Positions 44,408 to 53,648 are shown, numbered from the stretch's first letter. The stretch: DNA of 64,000 nt from Sandaracinaceae bacterium (GCA_020633055.1 JACKEJ010000007.1:682001-746000), one strand, 5' to 3'. Notes: generated from the letters alone by a model not told the origin. Made by a program: numbers and translations.

Positions 44408-44752
44408 TCAACGCCGACTCTGCCACTCCTCGATCATCGCCTGCACCAGCAGCACGCGCCGCCGCGCCTCACGCGGCCACTCCCCGTGCAGCTTGCGGAT
44501 GGCCCGCAGCAGCCGCTCCCCCGCACGAAGGCGGGCACGCAGCCCGTTCAGCTCCTTCGGCAGCTGCGTGAGCATGTGCGTCCACGGCGCGCTCGCCCGC
44601 TCCCACGGCATGCACTCCGTGTGGGCGAAGCCCCGCTCCGGCGCCCACGCTGCGTCCCCCCGCACGAACCACCGCGCCGCCCCCTCGGCGAACGGCTGCC
44701 CACAGAACACGCAGGTCTTGGGCTCGGGAGCGGGCGTCGGCGCGGAGTGCAC
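44408..44752 (-). CDS. Hypothetical protein with zinc-finger-like motif
   Basis: 114 residues. CVFCGQPF and AHTECMPW supply C-x2-C and H-x2-C like a small zinc-binding domain, followed by a basic helical segment (LRARLRAGERLLRAIRKLHG). TACATC on the minus strand lies 6 nt before the GTG at 44752, a leaderless-type start. Family not recognised. Confidence 0.6.
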   Translation of the reverse strand: MHSAPTPAPEPKTCVFCGQPFAEGAARWFVRGDAAWAPERGFAHTECMPWERASAPWTHMLTQLPKELNGLRARLRAGERLLRAIRKLHGEWPREARRRVLLVQAMIEEWQSRR

Positions 44753-44826
44753 TGAACAGATGTACAGCAACCCTGAGACGAGGACAACGAGCCCGCTCCG
44801 AGGAGCGAGCCCGGCTACGCCCCCGC

Positions 44827-45177
44827 TCAAAGCGGCCGCGTGCGCTTCAGGTGCAACACCGCCGCCACATGGTCCAGCCGCACCAGCGTCCCCCGCGCCC
44901 CGTCCTCGCTGAGCGCCCCGCAAGCGACGGCCACCCGCACCGCCGTCATCGCCTCCTTCGCCTCGGCATACGCCCCCTGGAGCTTCGCGTCCCGGTTCCC
45001 GCCCCGAGCGTGCATCCCCTCCGCGTACTGCAGAGCCACGGAGTGCAAAGCCCGCTCGGTCTGCCGAGCAAGGTGAGGAACCCGCCGACCCATCACGCGA
45101 ATCACCGGCGTGGCTTCCCGAATGGTGGACAAAATGAGGTCTTCCGTACGTGTCACAAAGAGGCCTTTCTGCGGCAT
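44827..45177 (-). CDS. Four-helix-bundle protein
   Basis: 116 residues predicted all-helical (ATPVIRVMGRRVPHLARQTER, LQGAYAEAKEAMTAVRVAVACG) resembling the four-helix-bundle family related to 23S rRNA intervening-sequence proteins and retroelement accessory proteins. No reverse transcriptase or rRNA is nearby. Start taken at ATG 45177; GTG 45156 is possible. Confidence 0.75.
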   Translation of the reverse strand: MPQKGLFVTRTEDLILSTIREATPVIRVMGRRVPHLARQTERALHSVALQYAEGMHARGGNRDAKLQGAYAEAKEAMTAVRVAVACGALSEDGARGTLVRLDHVAAVLHLKRTRPL

Positions 45178-45395
45178 CGGCCGCGCTGAGACCCCCCCAC
45201 CCGCACGGAGTCGCAGCCCTGTCCCGCCGCACTTTTCGGCACGAAAAGCGACCCGCAGGGTCGGGCGTGACAGGGCGAGCACCGTGCTACCCTGACCTCT
45301 CCCGCGCGGCCCGCCCCAAAGCGTCCACACCCTCCCCGCGAGCCACCACGCCCCCGACCCAAGTCGCGCACCACCCGCCCGCAACACCGGGCCGC

Positions 45396-45581
45396 GCGAA
45401 CCGTGAAACGTGAACCGGGCCCAGCGAACCCGTGGACCGGGCCGCGTGAACCGTGGACCGGGCCGCGTGAACCGTGAACACGTGCCACGTGACCCTGGGA
45501 CCCGTGAACCGCGACCCGTGCCGCGCGAACCGTGACCGTGAACCGTGAACCGTGAACCGGGCCGCGTGACCCGGTGCCCCG
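45396..45581. repeat. Degenerate tandem repeats
   Basis: Two perfect 21-nt copies beginning CCGTGGACCGGGCCGCG are adjacent (45430-45450 and 45451-45471), followed by decayed copies and, at 45536-45558, an 8-nt CCGTGAAC-type unit repeated three times. The stretch fills most of the 45178-45593 gap, which otherwise shows no gene. Confidence 0.75.
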
Positions 45582-45593
45582 TGCCCCCCGCCG

Positions 45594-45911
45594 CTACTTC
45601 GCCGTCACCTTCAGCCCCACCACGCTCACCACCAACAACACCACGAACACCACCCGCGCCGCCGACACCGGCTCATCGAACAGCACCACCCCAGCCGCCG
45701 CCGCGCCCAGCGCGCCGATACCCACCCAGATGGGATACGCCGTCCCAATCGGCAGCGTGCGCACCGCGAACGACAACAACCCCATGCTGGCCACCAGCGC
45801 CAGCCCCGTGAACACGGAAGGCCAAAGGCGCGTGAAGCCGCGCGTGTAGACCAGCCCAACGGCCCAGGCGACCTCCAGCAGGCCCGCCAGGAACAGCGCC
45901 GCCCAGGCCAT
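45594..45911 (-). CDS. sugE: SMR-family exporter, SugE/Gdx type
   Basis: 105 residues, four membrane helices. The opening AALFLAGLLEVAWAVGL has the conserved membrane glutamate of the SMR fold, LPIGTAYPIWVGIGALG is the SugE/Gdx signature, and GLKVT ends the family. Gdx members export guanidinium; the E. coli SugE pattern is followed closely, so guanidinium export is likely. It starts 5 nt after the tandem Usp gene on the same strand and is probably translated with it. Confidence 0.92.
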   Translation of the reverse strand: MAWAALFLAGLLEVAWAVGLVYTRGFTRLWPSVFTGLALVASMGLLSFAVRTLPIGTAYPIWVGIGALGAAAAGVVLFDEPVSAARVVFVVLLVVSVVGLKVTAK

Positions 45912-45916
45912 GGGCG

Positions 45917-46888
45917 TCAGCCGCGCACCACCAGCGTGGGCACCGTCGCGCGGCGCAGCATGCGCTCGGCCGTGCTGCCCAGCACCAGGTGGTCGAGCAC
46001 CGAGCGGCTGTGCGACCCCAGCACCACCTCGGTCGCGTCCGCCTCTCGAGCCGCCTCCAGCAGCTCCTCGTGGAAGCTGTGGTTCACCACGCGCACGTCC
46101 TCGTGCACCGTCACGCCCCCCTCCGCGGCGGAGAGTGCCACGCGGTGGAGGCGCGCCTTGGCGTCGTTCGCCACGATGGTGGATGGCGCGCTCGTGATGT
46201 CCTCCGCGCACGGCGAGCTCGAGTCCCCACGGTATCCGTGCGGCAGCAGGTGCACGAGGTGCAGCGAGCCACCCGCCCCGCGCGCCAGGTCTGCCGCGAT
46301 GGCGAGCCCCCGCATGGACGCCGGCGAGAAGTCCACCGCCACCATGATGCGGGCCAGGGACGCCGCGGGTCCCTGCGGCGCGACCACGTCATCGCCCGCG
46401 GGCACCCCAGGGACCACCCACACGGGGCAGTGCGCGTGACGCACCACGCGGTCCGCCGTGCTGCCCAGCAGCCACTCGCCCAGCGCCCCGAGCAGGCGCT
46501 CGCCGGGCCCCTTGCTGTGCGGCCCCACCACCACGAAGCGCGCGTCGACCTCGCGGCCGCGCGTGAGGATGGCCTCCCACACGCGCCCGTTCGTCAGGTG
46601 CGACGTGCACGGCACGCCCAGCGCCTCGACCAGCGCACGCTCCGCCTCGAGCCCCGCGCTCTGCGCGTCCAGCCGGTCGGTCAGGCGCTTCTGCAGCTCG
46701 CGCAGGTACACCTGCACGGCAGGGTCGGCGCTGTCGGCCAGGGGCTCGGTGCCGGCCGTGTCCACCACGTGTACCAGCTCCAGCGAGAGCGAGAGCGCCT
46801 TGGCCACGGACGCCGCGAAGCGCACGGCGGCGTCGTTGGCGAAGGACAGGTCGGCGGCGACGAGGAGGCGGTCAGCGGTGCCAGTCAT
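45917..46888 (-). CDS. Tandem universal stress protein
   Basis: 323 residues with two Usp domains. Each ends with the ATP-binding G-2x-G-9x-G(S/T) segment: GPHSKGPGERLLG...LGSTADRVV in the first and GSHSRSVLDHLVLGSTAERML in the second, each followed by a CPVWVV or VPTLVV strand. Tandem Usp proteins are soluble stress-response ATP binders. Next to the SugE exporter, 5 nt apart. Confidence 0.93.
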   Translation of the reverse strand: MTGTADRLLVAADLSFANDAAVRFAASVAKALSLSLELVHVVDTAGTEPLADSADPAVQVYLRELQKRLTDRLDAQSAGLEAERALVEALGVPCTSHLTNGRVWEAILTRGREVDARFVVVGPHSKGPGERLLGALGEWLLGSTADRVVRHAHCPVWVVPGVPAGDDVVAPQGPAASLARIMVAVDFSPASMRGLAIAADLARGAGGSLHLVHLLPHGYRGDSSSPCAEDITSAPSTIVANDAKARLHRVALSAAEGGVTVHEDVRVVNHSFHEELLEAAREADATEVVLGSHSRSVLDHLVLGSTAERMLRRATVPTLVVRG

Positions 46889-46949
46889 GGTCGGGTTCCT
46901 TGGCGGGAGCCTACCACCGGCACCACCCGTGCGCCGCTCTTCGAAGCGC

Positions 46950-48086
46950 TCAGTCGGCCGCGGAGCGCTCCAGCAGCTCGGCCTGCGCGGCCAGCGTCTC
47001 GGCGCACTCCGTCACGATGCTCTGCACCAGCTCACGCGTGGGGCGCCGCTGGTTCATCATCCCGACGATCTGCCCCACGGCGATGCCCGTGAGGTTGCCA
47101 GCCGTGGGGTGGTTGGTCTGCGAGTGCTTCCAGATGCGGTTGTTCGCGTCGGCCACAGCCATGAACTGCAGCGGCATGGGCAGCGGGTCCGGGGCGTCCT
47201 CGGCCTCCCACGCCATGGTGTACGTCGTCTTCAGCTGCCGCGCGGGCTTGCCGGTCAGGCAGCGCGAGCGGATGGTGTCGCTGGACGTCGCGGCCAGCAG
47301 CTTCTCGATCAGCGACTCGGCCTCCTCCGACTCGTTGGTGGTGAGCCAGATGGACCCGGTCCAGGCGCCCTGCGCACCCAGGCAGAGCGCGGCCGCCAGC
47401 TGCCGCCCCGTCCCCACGCCGCCCGCGGTCAGCACGGGGGTGGGCGCCACGGCGTCCACGCACTGCGGCGTCAGCACCATGCTGGCCACCTCGCCCGTGT
47501 GGCCGCCGGCCTCGGTGCCGGACGCGATGATGATGTCCACGCCCACCTGCTTCTGCTTGAGCGCCTGCTGTGGCGTGCCCACCAGCGCGCCCACCAGGAT
47601 GCCCTGCGCGTGCGCCAGCTCGATGACGTCCTCCGGCGGGGGCCCGAGCGCGTTCACCAGCAGGCGGATGGGGTGCTTCATCGCGACCTCGAGGTGCGCG
47701 CGACCGCCGCCCGCGGACCACCCCAGCATCTCGGAGAAGCCGCCGAAGTCGGCCGGCAGCTCGGGCACCTCGTGCTTGGCCAGTAGGTCGTTCAGGAACT
47801 TCGACACGTGCTCGGGGATCATCTTCTTCAGGTCCGCCGTGCTCATGTCCCCCGACTCGCGCCCCACGTACTTGGCGGGGATGACGATGTCCACGCCGTA
47901 CGGGCGTCCACCGACGTGCGCGTCAATCCAGGTCAGCTCCTCCTCGAGCTGCTCCGGACTGAACGTGAGCGCGCCGAGCACGCCGAAGCCGCCCGCGTTG
48001 GTGACCGCGGCGACGACGTCGCGGCAGTGGCTGAAGGCGAACAGCGGAAACTCGATGCCGAGCGTGTCGCAGATGGGTGTGCGCAT
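46950..48086 (-). CDS. Nitronate monooxygenase / 2-nitropropane dioxygenase-type flavoprotein
   Basis: 378 residues, TIM-barrel FMN enzyme: N-terminal PLFAFSHCRDVVAAVTNAGGFGVLG, ASGTEAGGHTGEVASMV with the catalytic histidine position, VLTAGGVGTGRQLAAALCLGA (phosphate-binding glycine loop). It would oxidise alkyl nitronates or a similar acid with O2. AAGGAG lies 11 nt before the ATG. A GAACTgtatAGTTC operator-like repeat lies 50 nt upstream. Confidence 0.92.
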   Translation of the reverse strand: MRTPICDTLGIEFPLFAFSHCRDVVAAVTNAGGFGVLGALTFSPEQLEEELTWIDAHVGGRPYGVDIVIPAKYVGRESGDMSTADLKKMIPEHVSKFLNDLLAKHEVPELPADFGGFSEMLGWSAGGGRAHLEVAMKHPIRLLVNALGPPPEDVIELAHAQGILVGALVGTPQQALKQKQVGVDIIIASGTEAGGHTGEVASMVLTPQCVDAVAPTPVLTAGGVGTGRQLAAALCLGAQGAWTGSIWLTTNESEEAESLIEKLLAATSSDTIRSRCLTGKPARQLKTTYTMAWEAEDAPDPLPMPLQFMAVADANNRIWKHSQTNHPTAGNLTGIAVGQIVGMMNQRRPTRELVQSIVTECAETLAAQAELLERSAAD

Positions 48087-48134
48087 TGAGAGGGGCTCCT
48101 TGGGACCACGGGGTAGTTCCCCGCGAATGTTTAC

Positions 48135-48148
48135 GAACTGTATAGTTC
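48135..48148. promoter_or_regulatory. Candidate operator upstream of nitronate monooxygenase
   Basis: GAACTGTATAGTTC has 5-bp arms with a 4-nt centre, the size of a TetR-type half-site pair. It is 49 nt upstream of the start codon and could overlap the promoter, since TATACAG on the minus strand is a -10-like hexamer. Confidence 0.5.
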
Positions 48149-48158
48149 AGGAGCGCGC

Positions 48159-48941
48159 TCAGTCCAGCCGTTCGCCCAGGGGGCGCACGCCGCGCGCGTC
48201 CACCTCGTAGAAGCGCACCGCGGCATCGGTCTCGACCACCGCGCGCGGCGAGAACACGCGCGGCCGCGTGGCGCCATACGGGTAGAGGTCGCGGTCCCGG
48301 TGCACGTGCCCGTGCATCACGTAGAGGTGCTCGGCCGCGGCCACGGCGGACTGCACGTCGGCGAGGTCCACCAGCTCCTGGAACCACGAAAGCGCGCGCG
48401 GCGCGTGCGCCAGCGGCGGGTGGTGCTGCAACACCAGCGTGGGCCCCTCCCCGCTGCGCAGCTGCGCGCGCTGGGCGGCGCCCAGACAGCCGGCCGCGCG
48501 CACGTAGTGTTGGTCCAGCGTCGAGTCGAGCGGCACCACGCGCACGCCATCCAGGTCGAACGGGTCACTGGACGTGCGGGCGACCGCACCCAACGTTCCC
48601 GCGGCCATGTGCGCGTAGAAGTCGCGCCCGCGGTATGCGTCGTGGTTGCCGGGGATGACCGTCACCTGTTCCGGCGTGAACCCACTCTCGGCGACGATGT
48701 GCGCGAAGAGCGCGAACTGCCCCGGCGCCGCGTCCTCGGTGAGGTCGCCCGTGAACACCACGTGGTCGGCGCCTGCCGCACGCGCCCGCGCAAACGCGCC
48801 CGCCAGCTTCCGCACGCGGCTGACCGCCCGAGAAGGCCTGTACGACGAGAGGAACGCGAGGCGCACCCAGTCGCCCGCGTCTCGCTCGGAGGCGTCGAGC
48901 TCCACCAAGTGGGCATCTGAGAGCTGGGCTAGGAGCGCCAT
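48159..48941 (-). CDS. Metallophosphoesterase
   Basis: 260 residues of the calcineurin-like fold: QLSDAHL (D-x-H), GDLTED, GNHDAY (GNHD/E), LQHHPPL and GHVHRDRD (GHxH) supply the two-metal site. Cytoplasmic, no signal peptide. Substrate unknown (cyclic nucleotide, nucleotide or phosphoprotein). It precedes the nitronate monooxygenase on the same strand but with an operator-like site between them. Confidence 0.92.
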   Translation of the reverse strand: MALLAQLSDAHLVELDASERDAGDWVRLAFLSSYRPSRAVSRVRKLAGAFARARAAGADHVVFTGDLTEDAAPGQFALFAHIVAESGFTPEQVTVIPGNHDAYRGRDFYAHMAAGTLGAVARTSSDPFDLDGVRVVPLDSTLDQHYVRAAGCLGAAQRAQLRSGEGPTLVLQHHPPLAHAPRALSWFQELVDLADVQSAVAAAEHLYVMHGHVHRDRDLYPYGATRPRVFSPRAVVETDAAVRFYEVDARGVRPLGERLD

Positions 48942-48972
48942 GACCTCACCTTGACCACGCCATGGCCCGGCG

Positions 48973-50389
48973 TCACGCGCGCCGCCGATATCGGAAGGGG
49001 ACGTCCTCGACGGGAGGCAGGGTGCCGAAGCCCGTGCGCCCGACGTCCTGCTTGGGCACCGCCGTGGTGAGCAGCTCGATGTCGAACGACGAGAGCAGCA
49101 CGGCCACCGCGATCTTGAACTCGTTGATGGCGAAGAAGCGCCCTGGGCACATGCTCACGCCGGCGCCGAACGGCAGCAGGTTGAAGTGCACGCGCTCGTC
49201 GTCCTTGAAGAAGCGCGCGGGCGCGCCGCTCTCGTCGGGCAGAAAGCGGTCGAAGCGGAAGCTGTACGGGTCCTCGTAGATCTCTGGGTCGAGGTGCGTG
49301 GTGGGCGGGAACAACGCCAGGTCGTCGCCCACCTCGAACGTGTACGTCCCGCTGCGCAGCGCCAGCTCCGTGGGCTTCATGGCGCGCCGCGGCACCATGG
49401 GCGCCGTGGTGAGGCGGTTCATCTCGGTGACGGCGCTCTCGAGCTTAACCAAGCTCTTGAGCTGCTGCTTCGAGAACACGGGCCCGCCTGGCGCGAGCAT
49501 GTCCGCCCCGCCCAGCACGCCACGCACCTCGGCGAGGATCTCGTCGCGCGCGCCGGTCGCGCAGGATGTAGAGCATGGTCCAGAACGCGGCCGAGACCGT
49601 GTTGGCCTGCGCCGCCCACATCAGGCCTGCGTCGAACCCACCCTCGTGGTCCAGGACGTCCAGCTTGGTGAAGTGCGCGTGCCGCACGTCGAACAGCTCG
49701 GCGTGCTCGGGCCCCTTGAGGCGCACCAGCTCGCCCAGCGTGCGCTGCGCGCGGGCCCACGGCGGCACCAGCTTCACGGGTAGGCCCATGGCCAGCACGG
49801 GGAACGCCTTGTCCACCGTGGTGTAGGCCCGCTTGAGCGCCTCGGAGTAGACCCCCTCGCCGAAGAGCGCGTCCGTGCCCGCCGCGAAGATGTACTCGTT
49901 GGCCCAGCGATGGAGCGCGTCCTCGGTCCACGTGCCCACGGGCAGCGCGCGGAGGCGCTCGACCAGCTTGCGCTGCATGCGCTCGCTCATCACCTGCAGC
50001 GGCTCGCCCTTCATGTACACGTTGACCTGGTGCGACACCTCCTCGATGTCGGCGCGCTTCACCTCTTCGAGCGTGTAGCCGAACGCACGCCCGCCGATCT
50101 CGGCGCCCACCTCCGCGAACTCCATGTCGCGGTTCTTGAAGTAGGCGGGGTAGTCCAGCGGGTCGAGCAGGAACGTACGCGGCCCCGACGGGAAGCGCAC
50201 CGTGAAGACGTCGCCGTACTCGCGCTGGCACGTCCGCAGGAAGCCCAGCGGGTCCTTGCCGAAAGCGAGCGCGTGGCCGATCCAGGGGATACCGCCACGC
50301 ACCATGGGAGGCGGCCCATGGTGCTTCGCCACGGGAGCGAAACGCGGGGACGTGGGCTGGGCCTGACCGGGGTCGAGCGCGGGGGGCAT
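48973..50389 (-). pseudogene. Cytochrome P450 broken by a single-base frameshift
   Basis: The N-terminal frame (50389 down to about 49560) gives GGIPWIGHALAFGKDP and GFDAGLMWAAQANTVSAAFW (I helix); the C-terminal frame continues with EILAEVRGVLGG, TEMNRLTTAPMVPR (ExxR), and the haem loop FGAGVSMCPGRFFA. Between them, at a CCGGCGCGCGCGACG stretch near 49550-49562, one extra base shifts the frame; removing it reads LRDRARDEILAEV. Overall CYP7/CYP8-like domain order, about 470 residues if intact. Mutation or sequencing error. Confidence 0.85.
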
Positions 50390-50445
50390 GCGTATTCTGT
50401 CTCACATGCCGCAGCCGCACTCAACCTCCGCACGCGGCGACGGGA

Positions 50446-50934
50446 TCACTCCACCGCGTCGAAGCGGGCCTGGAGCCGGCGCCCGGCGCGCAGGTGCAGC
50501 GTGATGCCCCCGAGACCGAGCACCACGACCAGCACGGCGAAGACGGGACTGACGGCCCACGCGCCCATCAGCGCGATGGTGACCGCCCCGCTCGCGAGCG
50601 TGATGAACAGCTGCGTGAGCAGGGTTACCCCGAGCGCCAAGACGGGACCGATGCGGTAGGCGTACGCGATGGCGCCCACCAGCAACGCCAGGCGTGCGAC
50701 CGTGACGGCTGCCGCCGCGGGGATGTCCAGGGTGAGGGTGAACGTGAGCAGCAGGCCGACGAGCACGTGCAACGCCGAGAGCGTGAGCCCACGCGACCAC
50801 GTGTTGCGCGGGTTGGACGGGGACCACTCCGTGAGCGCCCGGCGCATGGCCCACGCCAGCAAGGGCACAGCGGGTGAGGCGAGGACGATGGTGGCGAGGA
50901 TCTGCTGGAGAGACGAGGAGTCGATGGCGTACAT
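50446..50934 (-). CDS. Hypothetical membrane protein
   Basis: 162 residues, four to five membrane helices (ILATIVLASPAVPLLAWAM, LHVLVGLLLTFTLTLDI, VGAIAYAYRIGPVLALGV, WAVSPVFAVLVVVLGLGGITL). No family recognised. It diverges from the Usp-like gene downstream. Confidence 0.65.
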   Translation of the reverse strand: MYAIDSSSLQQILATIVLASPAVPLLAWAMRRALTEWSPSNPRNTWSRGLTLSALHVLVGLLLTFTLTLDIPAAAAVTVARLALLVGAIAYAYRIGPVLALGVTLLTQLFITLASGAVTIALMGAWAVSPVFAVLVVVLGLGGITLHLRAGRRLQARFDAVE

Positions 50935-51108
50935 GGGGACCGGGCCTTTCGGAGAGTTGGCCCGGTTCTCGGCCGCCGTGTAGGTCCGTTGCGCACAGCG
51001 TCACACTTTTGCCATTCGCCAACGCTACTATCAGCCGCTAGAGTGTGCTGGACGGAGCCCCGAAGGGGGTGCTCCGCCATTCGCCCGACCGGAAGGGGGT
51101 CTTTCGAT

Positions 51109-51744
51109 ATGGATGAGATGGAGACGAACACGAGCGGTCGCATCATCGTAGTGGGTGTGGACTCGAGCGCGGACTCGGAGCTGGCGTTGCTGACGGCGGT
51201 GCGCATGTGCAACGCCGCGGACACCCTGCACGTGGTGCACGCCGTGGAGGTCCACGCCCTGCGTGAGGCCACGCGCATCCAGGAGCAGGAGAAGGTCCTG
51301 GAGAACGATCCCGACGTGGTGCGCGCGTACGTCAGCGACGTCTGCGAGCGAGAGGAGGTGTGGCCGCTGGTGCGGCCCGAGGTGCACACCCGCATTGGCA
51401 CACCCGTCGCCGCCCTCGTGCAGTTCTGCACGGACGTCGAGGCCGACCTGCTGGTGTGCGGCACCCACGCCCACAAGGCCATCGACCGCCTGCGCACGCC
51501 CGTCAGCGAGGGGCTCCTGCGCGAGGCGCCCTGCCCCGTGCTCGTCGCCAAGCCGCGCGCCTACCAGGGTCGCCGCAAGAGCGAGCTGCCCGCCCCACCC
51601 TGCGCCGACTGCGTAGCAAAGCGCGAAGAGACGGGCGACATGATGACGTGGTGCGCCACGCACGCCCGTGATCACCAGAGCCGCCACACGTACAGCGGTG
51701 CGGGCACGCGCAAGTCGAGCGCACCGGGCTACAACATGCGCTGA
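51109..51744 (+). CDS. Universal stress protein, single domain with Cys-rich tail
   Basis: 211 residues. Usp core: RIIVVGVDSSADSELALLTAVRMC, LLVCGTHAHKAIDRLRTPVSEGLL, EAPCPVLVAK; the ATP-binding glycine pattern is incomplete (no LGS after GTHAHK), so it may not bind ATP. The C-terminus adds CADCVAKREETGD and WCATHARDH, C-x2-C and C-x3-H like a metal site. GGAAGGGGG lies 9 nt before the ATG. Confidence 0.85.
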   Translation: MDEMETNTSGRIIVVGVDSSADSELALLTAVRMCNAADTLHVVHAVEVHALREATRIQEQEKVLENDPDVVRAYVSDVCEREEVWPLVRPEVHTRIGTPVAALVQFCTDVEADLLVCGTHAHKAIDRLRTPVSEGLLREAPCPVLVAKPRAYQGRRKSELPAPPCADCVAKREETGDMMTWCATHARDHQSRHTYSGAGTRKSSAPGYNMR

Positions 51745-51854
51745 CGGTCGCCAGCGCCACGCGCGAAGCGACACAGCCGCCCTTGGCACTCACGAGGGCG
51801 GACGGTCGGCGCGCCACCCCGCAACTGGCGGGCGCCAGCGCCGAGAAGGGCCGC

Positions 51855-52343
51855 GTGCCGAACCCGTCCCCGCGGAGCAGTCCCGTGAGCGCCGCCGCGT
51901 GGGTGACGGCAGCCATCGCCGTGGCGTCCCTGGCGCAGACGCCCCCCGCCCCGGAGCCACAGACCAGCACGGGCTTCGACTCGGCCACCTACGCGTCGCA
52001 GCGCCCCGAGCCTCCGTCCGCGGCCGCGGCCGCGCAGATCGCGGTCGTGCGGGACGGGGGCCGCATCGACGTCAACCAGGCGGACGCAATCACGCTGCAG
52101 TTGCTGCCGGGCGTGGGTCCCGTGGTGTCGCAGCGCATCATCGCGGATCGCGCCGAGCACGGCCCATACCCCACCCTCGAGGCGATGACGCGCGTCACCG
52201 GCATCGGTCCGCGTACGGTGGAGCGCATCGCCGCGCTGGCCTACGCGGGGTCAGGTGATGAAGCCACCGACGCTCACGCGGGCGCGACCGCACCCACGGT
52301 CAGCTCGGCCCCAGACGCGGGGCAGCCGCGGACGACCCACTAG
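51855..52343 (+). CDS. ComEA-like helix-hairpin-helix protein
   Basis: 162 residues. A hydrophobic N-terminal anchor (AAAWVTAAIAVASLAQT) and linker precede a tandem HhH domain: IDVNQADAITLQLLPGVGPVVSQRIIADR and GPYPTLEAMTRVTGIGPRTVERI, which binds DNA non-specifically, as in ComEA. It may help DNA uptake or pilus-linked transformation. GTG 51855 is favoured by GAAGGG upstream; a TTG start would be earlier. Confidence 0.8.
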   Translation: MPNPSPRSSPVSAAAWVTAAIAVASLAQTPPAPEPQTSTGFDSATYASQRPEPPSAAAAAQIAVVRDGGRIDVNQADAITLQLLPGVGPVVSQRIIADRAEHGPYPTLEAMTRVTGIGPRTVERIAALAYAGSGDEATDAHAGATAPTVSSAPDAGQPRTTH

Positions 52344-52434
52344 CCGGGCTGCCGCTCATCGCACGCGGCACCCTCGCCCAAGGCTGTCGTGACCCAAAGA
52401 CGAACGGGCGGCCGTCCGGCCCAGCCGCGGCGCA

Positions 52435-53019
52435 TCACCAGCGGGAGAACAGGTACGACACCCGCAGCCCCGCCTGCGCGTGCAGGCCGTGCAGCACGCC
52501 TGCCGTGGGCTCGAACGGCAAGTAGCCCACCCGCACGTCGAGGCCGATGGCGAGCGTGCGCGAGTGCAGGTAGTCGAGCCCGAGCACGCCGTGCACCTCG
52601 AAGTTCCCGCGCACCTGCCCATCGCGGAGGATGAGGTGCCCGTCCGTGCCGATGCCGAAGAAGGGCACCCACGTGAGGATGTCCACGATGTAGAGCACCT
52701 CGGCGGTGGCCGAGAGCACGTGGCCGGGCGTGCTCCCGGGGTGCGCCGCGTAGCCGCCGCGCAAGACGAGCGTGAACGTGTCCCCGAGACCGATGCCCGC
52801 GCCCACGCCGACGCCCACGCCGTGCGTGGGCAGCCCGTGCTGCGCGTAGACGTAGCCCGCGTCGATGTTGAGGGCGATCTGCTCCTCGTACGCGCGGGCC
52901 TCGCCGGGCTGGACGAGGCTTACGCCGACGATGGCGATCGTGACCCACAGGGCCCACGCAGCAGACGCGCGGCACCAGGCGAGCGCAAAGGAGGCCGAGG
53001 CGTGCGGGGCGGGTGCCAC
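52435..53019 (-). CDS. Hypothetical outer-membrane beta-barrel-like protein
   Basis: 194 residues with a signal (WVTIAIVGVSLVQPGEARA) and alternating beta strands (ALNIDAGYVYAQHG, VGVGVGAGIGLGDTFTLVLRGGY, AIGLDVRVGYLPF, AGLRVSYLFSRW ending in an aromatic), typical of small outer-membrane barrels. GTG 53019. Faces pyrR on the other strand. Confidence 0.7.
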   Translation of the reverse strand: MAPAPHASASFALAWCRASAAWALWVTIAIVGVSLVQPGEARAYEEQIALNIDAGYVYAQHGLPTHGVGVGVGAGIGLGDTFTLVLRGGYAAHPGSTPGHVLSATAEVLYIVDILTWVPFFGIGTDGHLILRDGQVRGNFEVHGVLGLDYLHSRTLAIGLDVRVGYLPFEPTAGVLHGLHAQAGLRVSYLFSRW

Positions 53020-53045
53020 GTCGCGTTGATAGCAGCCCGGGCGGC

Positions 53046-53075
53046 TTGACGCACCCGTCGGAAGGCGCGTAAATC
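53046..53075 (+). promoter_or_regulatory. pyr operon promoter, leaderless
   Basis: TTGACG (53046-53051) and TAAATC (53070-53075) with 18-nt spacing place transcription start at or next to the GTG start codon at 53082, leaving no 5' leader. Confidence 0.75.
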
Positions 53076-53081
53076 CGGGCC

Positions 53082-53648
53082 GTGCCCACCTCGCCCCCGA
53101 CGGTCTTGCTCGCCGGTGACGCCCTGCAGCGGACCCTTCGTCGCATGGCCCTCAGCATCGTGGAGCGCACGGGCAAGCGGCCCGAGGAGCTGTGCCTCGT
53201 CGGCATCCGGCGCGGCGGCGTGGACCTGGCCAAGCGCTTGGCCGAGGCCATCGGCGACCTCGAAGAGGGCACGCCCCAAGTCGGCGCGGTGGACATCAGC
53301 CTCTACCGGGACGACGCGGCTACGGCCCTGCCCGACCCCAAGATCGGCCCCAGCGACATCCGCTTCCCCATCGAGGGGCGCGAGGTCATCGTCGTGGACG
53401 ACGTGCTGCAGACGGGGCGCACCGTGCGCGCGGCCATCGACTGCGTGCTGGACTACGGCCGGCCTCGGCGCATCTGGCTGGCGGTGCTGTTCGACCGCGG
53501 CGGGCGCGAGCTTCCAGTGCACCCGGACTTCGTCGGCAAGACGGTGGACGTGCGCGCGGGCGTGAAGCTGCGCGTCGAGCTCGAGGGGCGCGAAGGTGAC
53601 CGCGCGTTCCTGGAACCCGCTGGCCAGGCCGGCGCGGAGGAGGCCTGA
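53082..53648 (+). CDS. pyrR: PyrR bifunctional regulator / uracil phosphoribosyltransferase
   Basis: 188 residues, PRTase fold. VLQRTLRRMALSIVER-like start, LCLVGIRRGGVDLAKRL, and the PRPP loop VIVVDDVLQTGRTVRAAID are typical of PyrR. Members convert uracil + PRPP to UMP and in many bacteria bind pyr mRNA. The start codon is fixed by a promoter only 6 nt upstream, so attenuation through a 5' leader is not possible here. Its stop overlaps pyrB (TGATG). Ends in an Ala/Glu-rich tail. Confidence 0.93.
   Translation: MPTSPPTVLLAGDALQRTLRRMALSIVERTGKRPEELCLVGIRRGGVDLAKRLAEAIGDLEEGTPQVGAVDISLYRDDAATALPDPKIGPSDIRFPIEGREVIVVDDVLQTGRTVRAAIDCVLDYGRPRRIWLAVLFDRGGRELPVHPDFVGKTVDVRAGVKLRVELEGREGDRAFLEPAGQAGAEEA

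Noticed and set aside
44827..45177. Diversity-generating retroelement accessory protein
   Set aside because: The helix-bundle fold fits, but no reverse transcriptase or template/variable repeat is present in the window.
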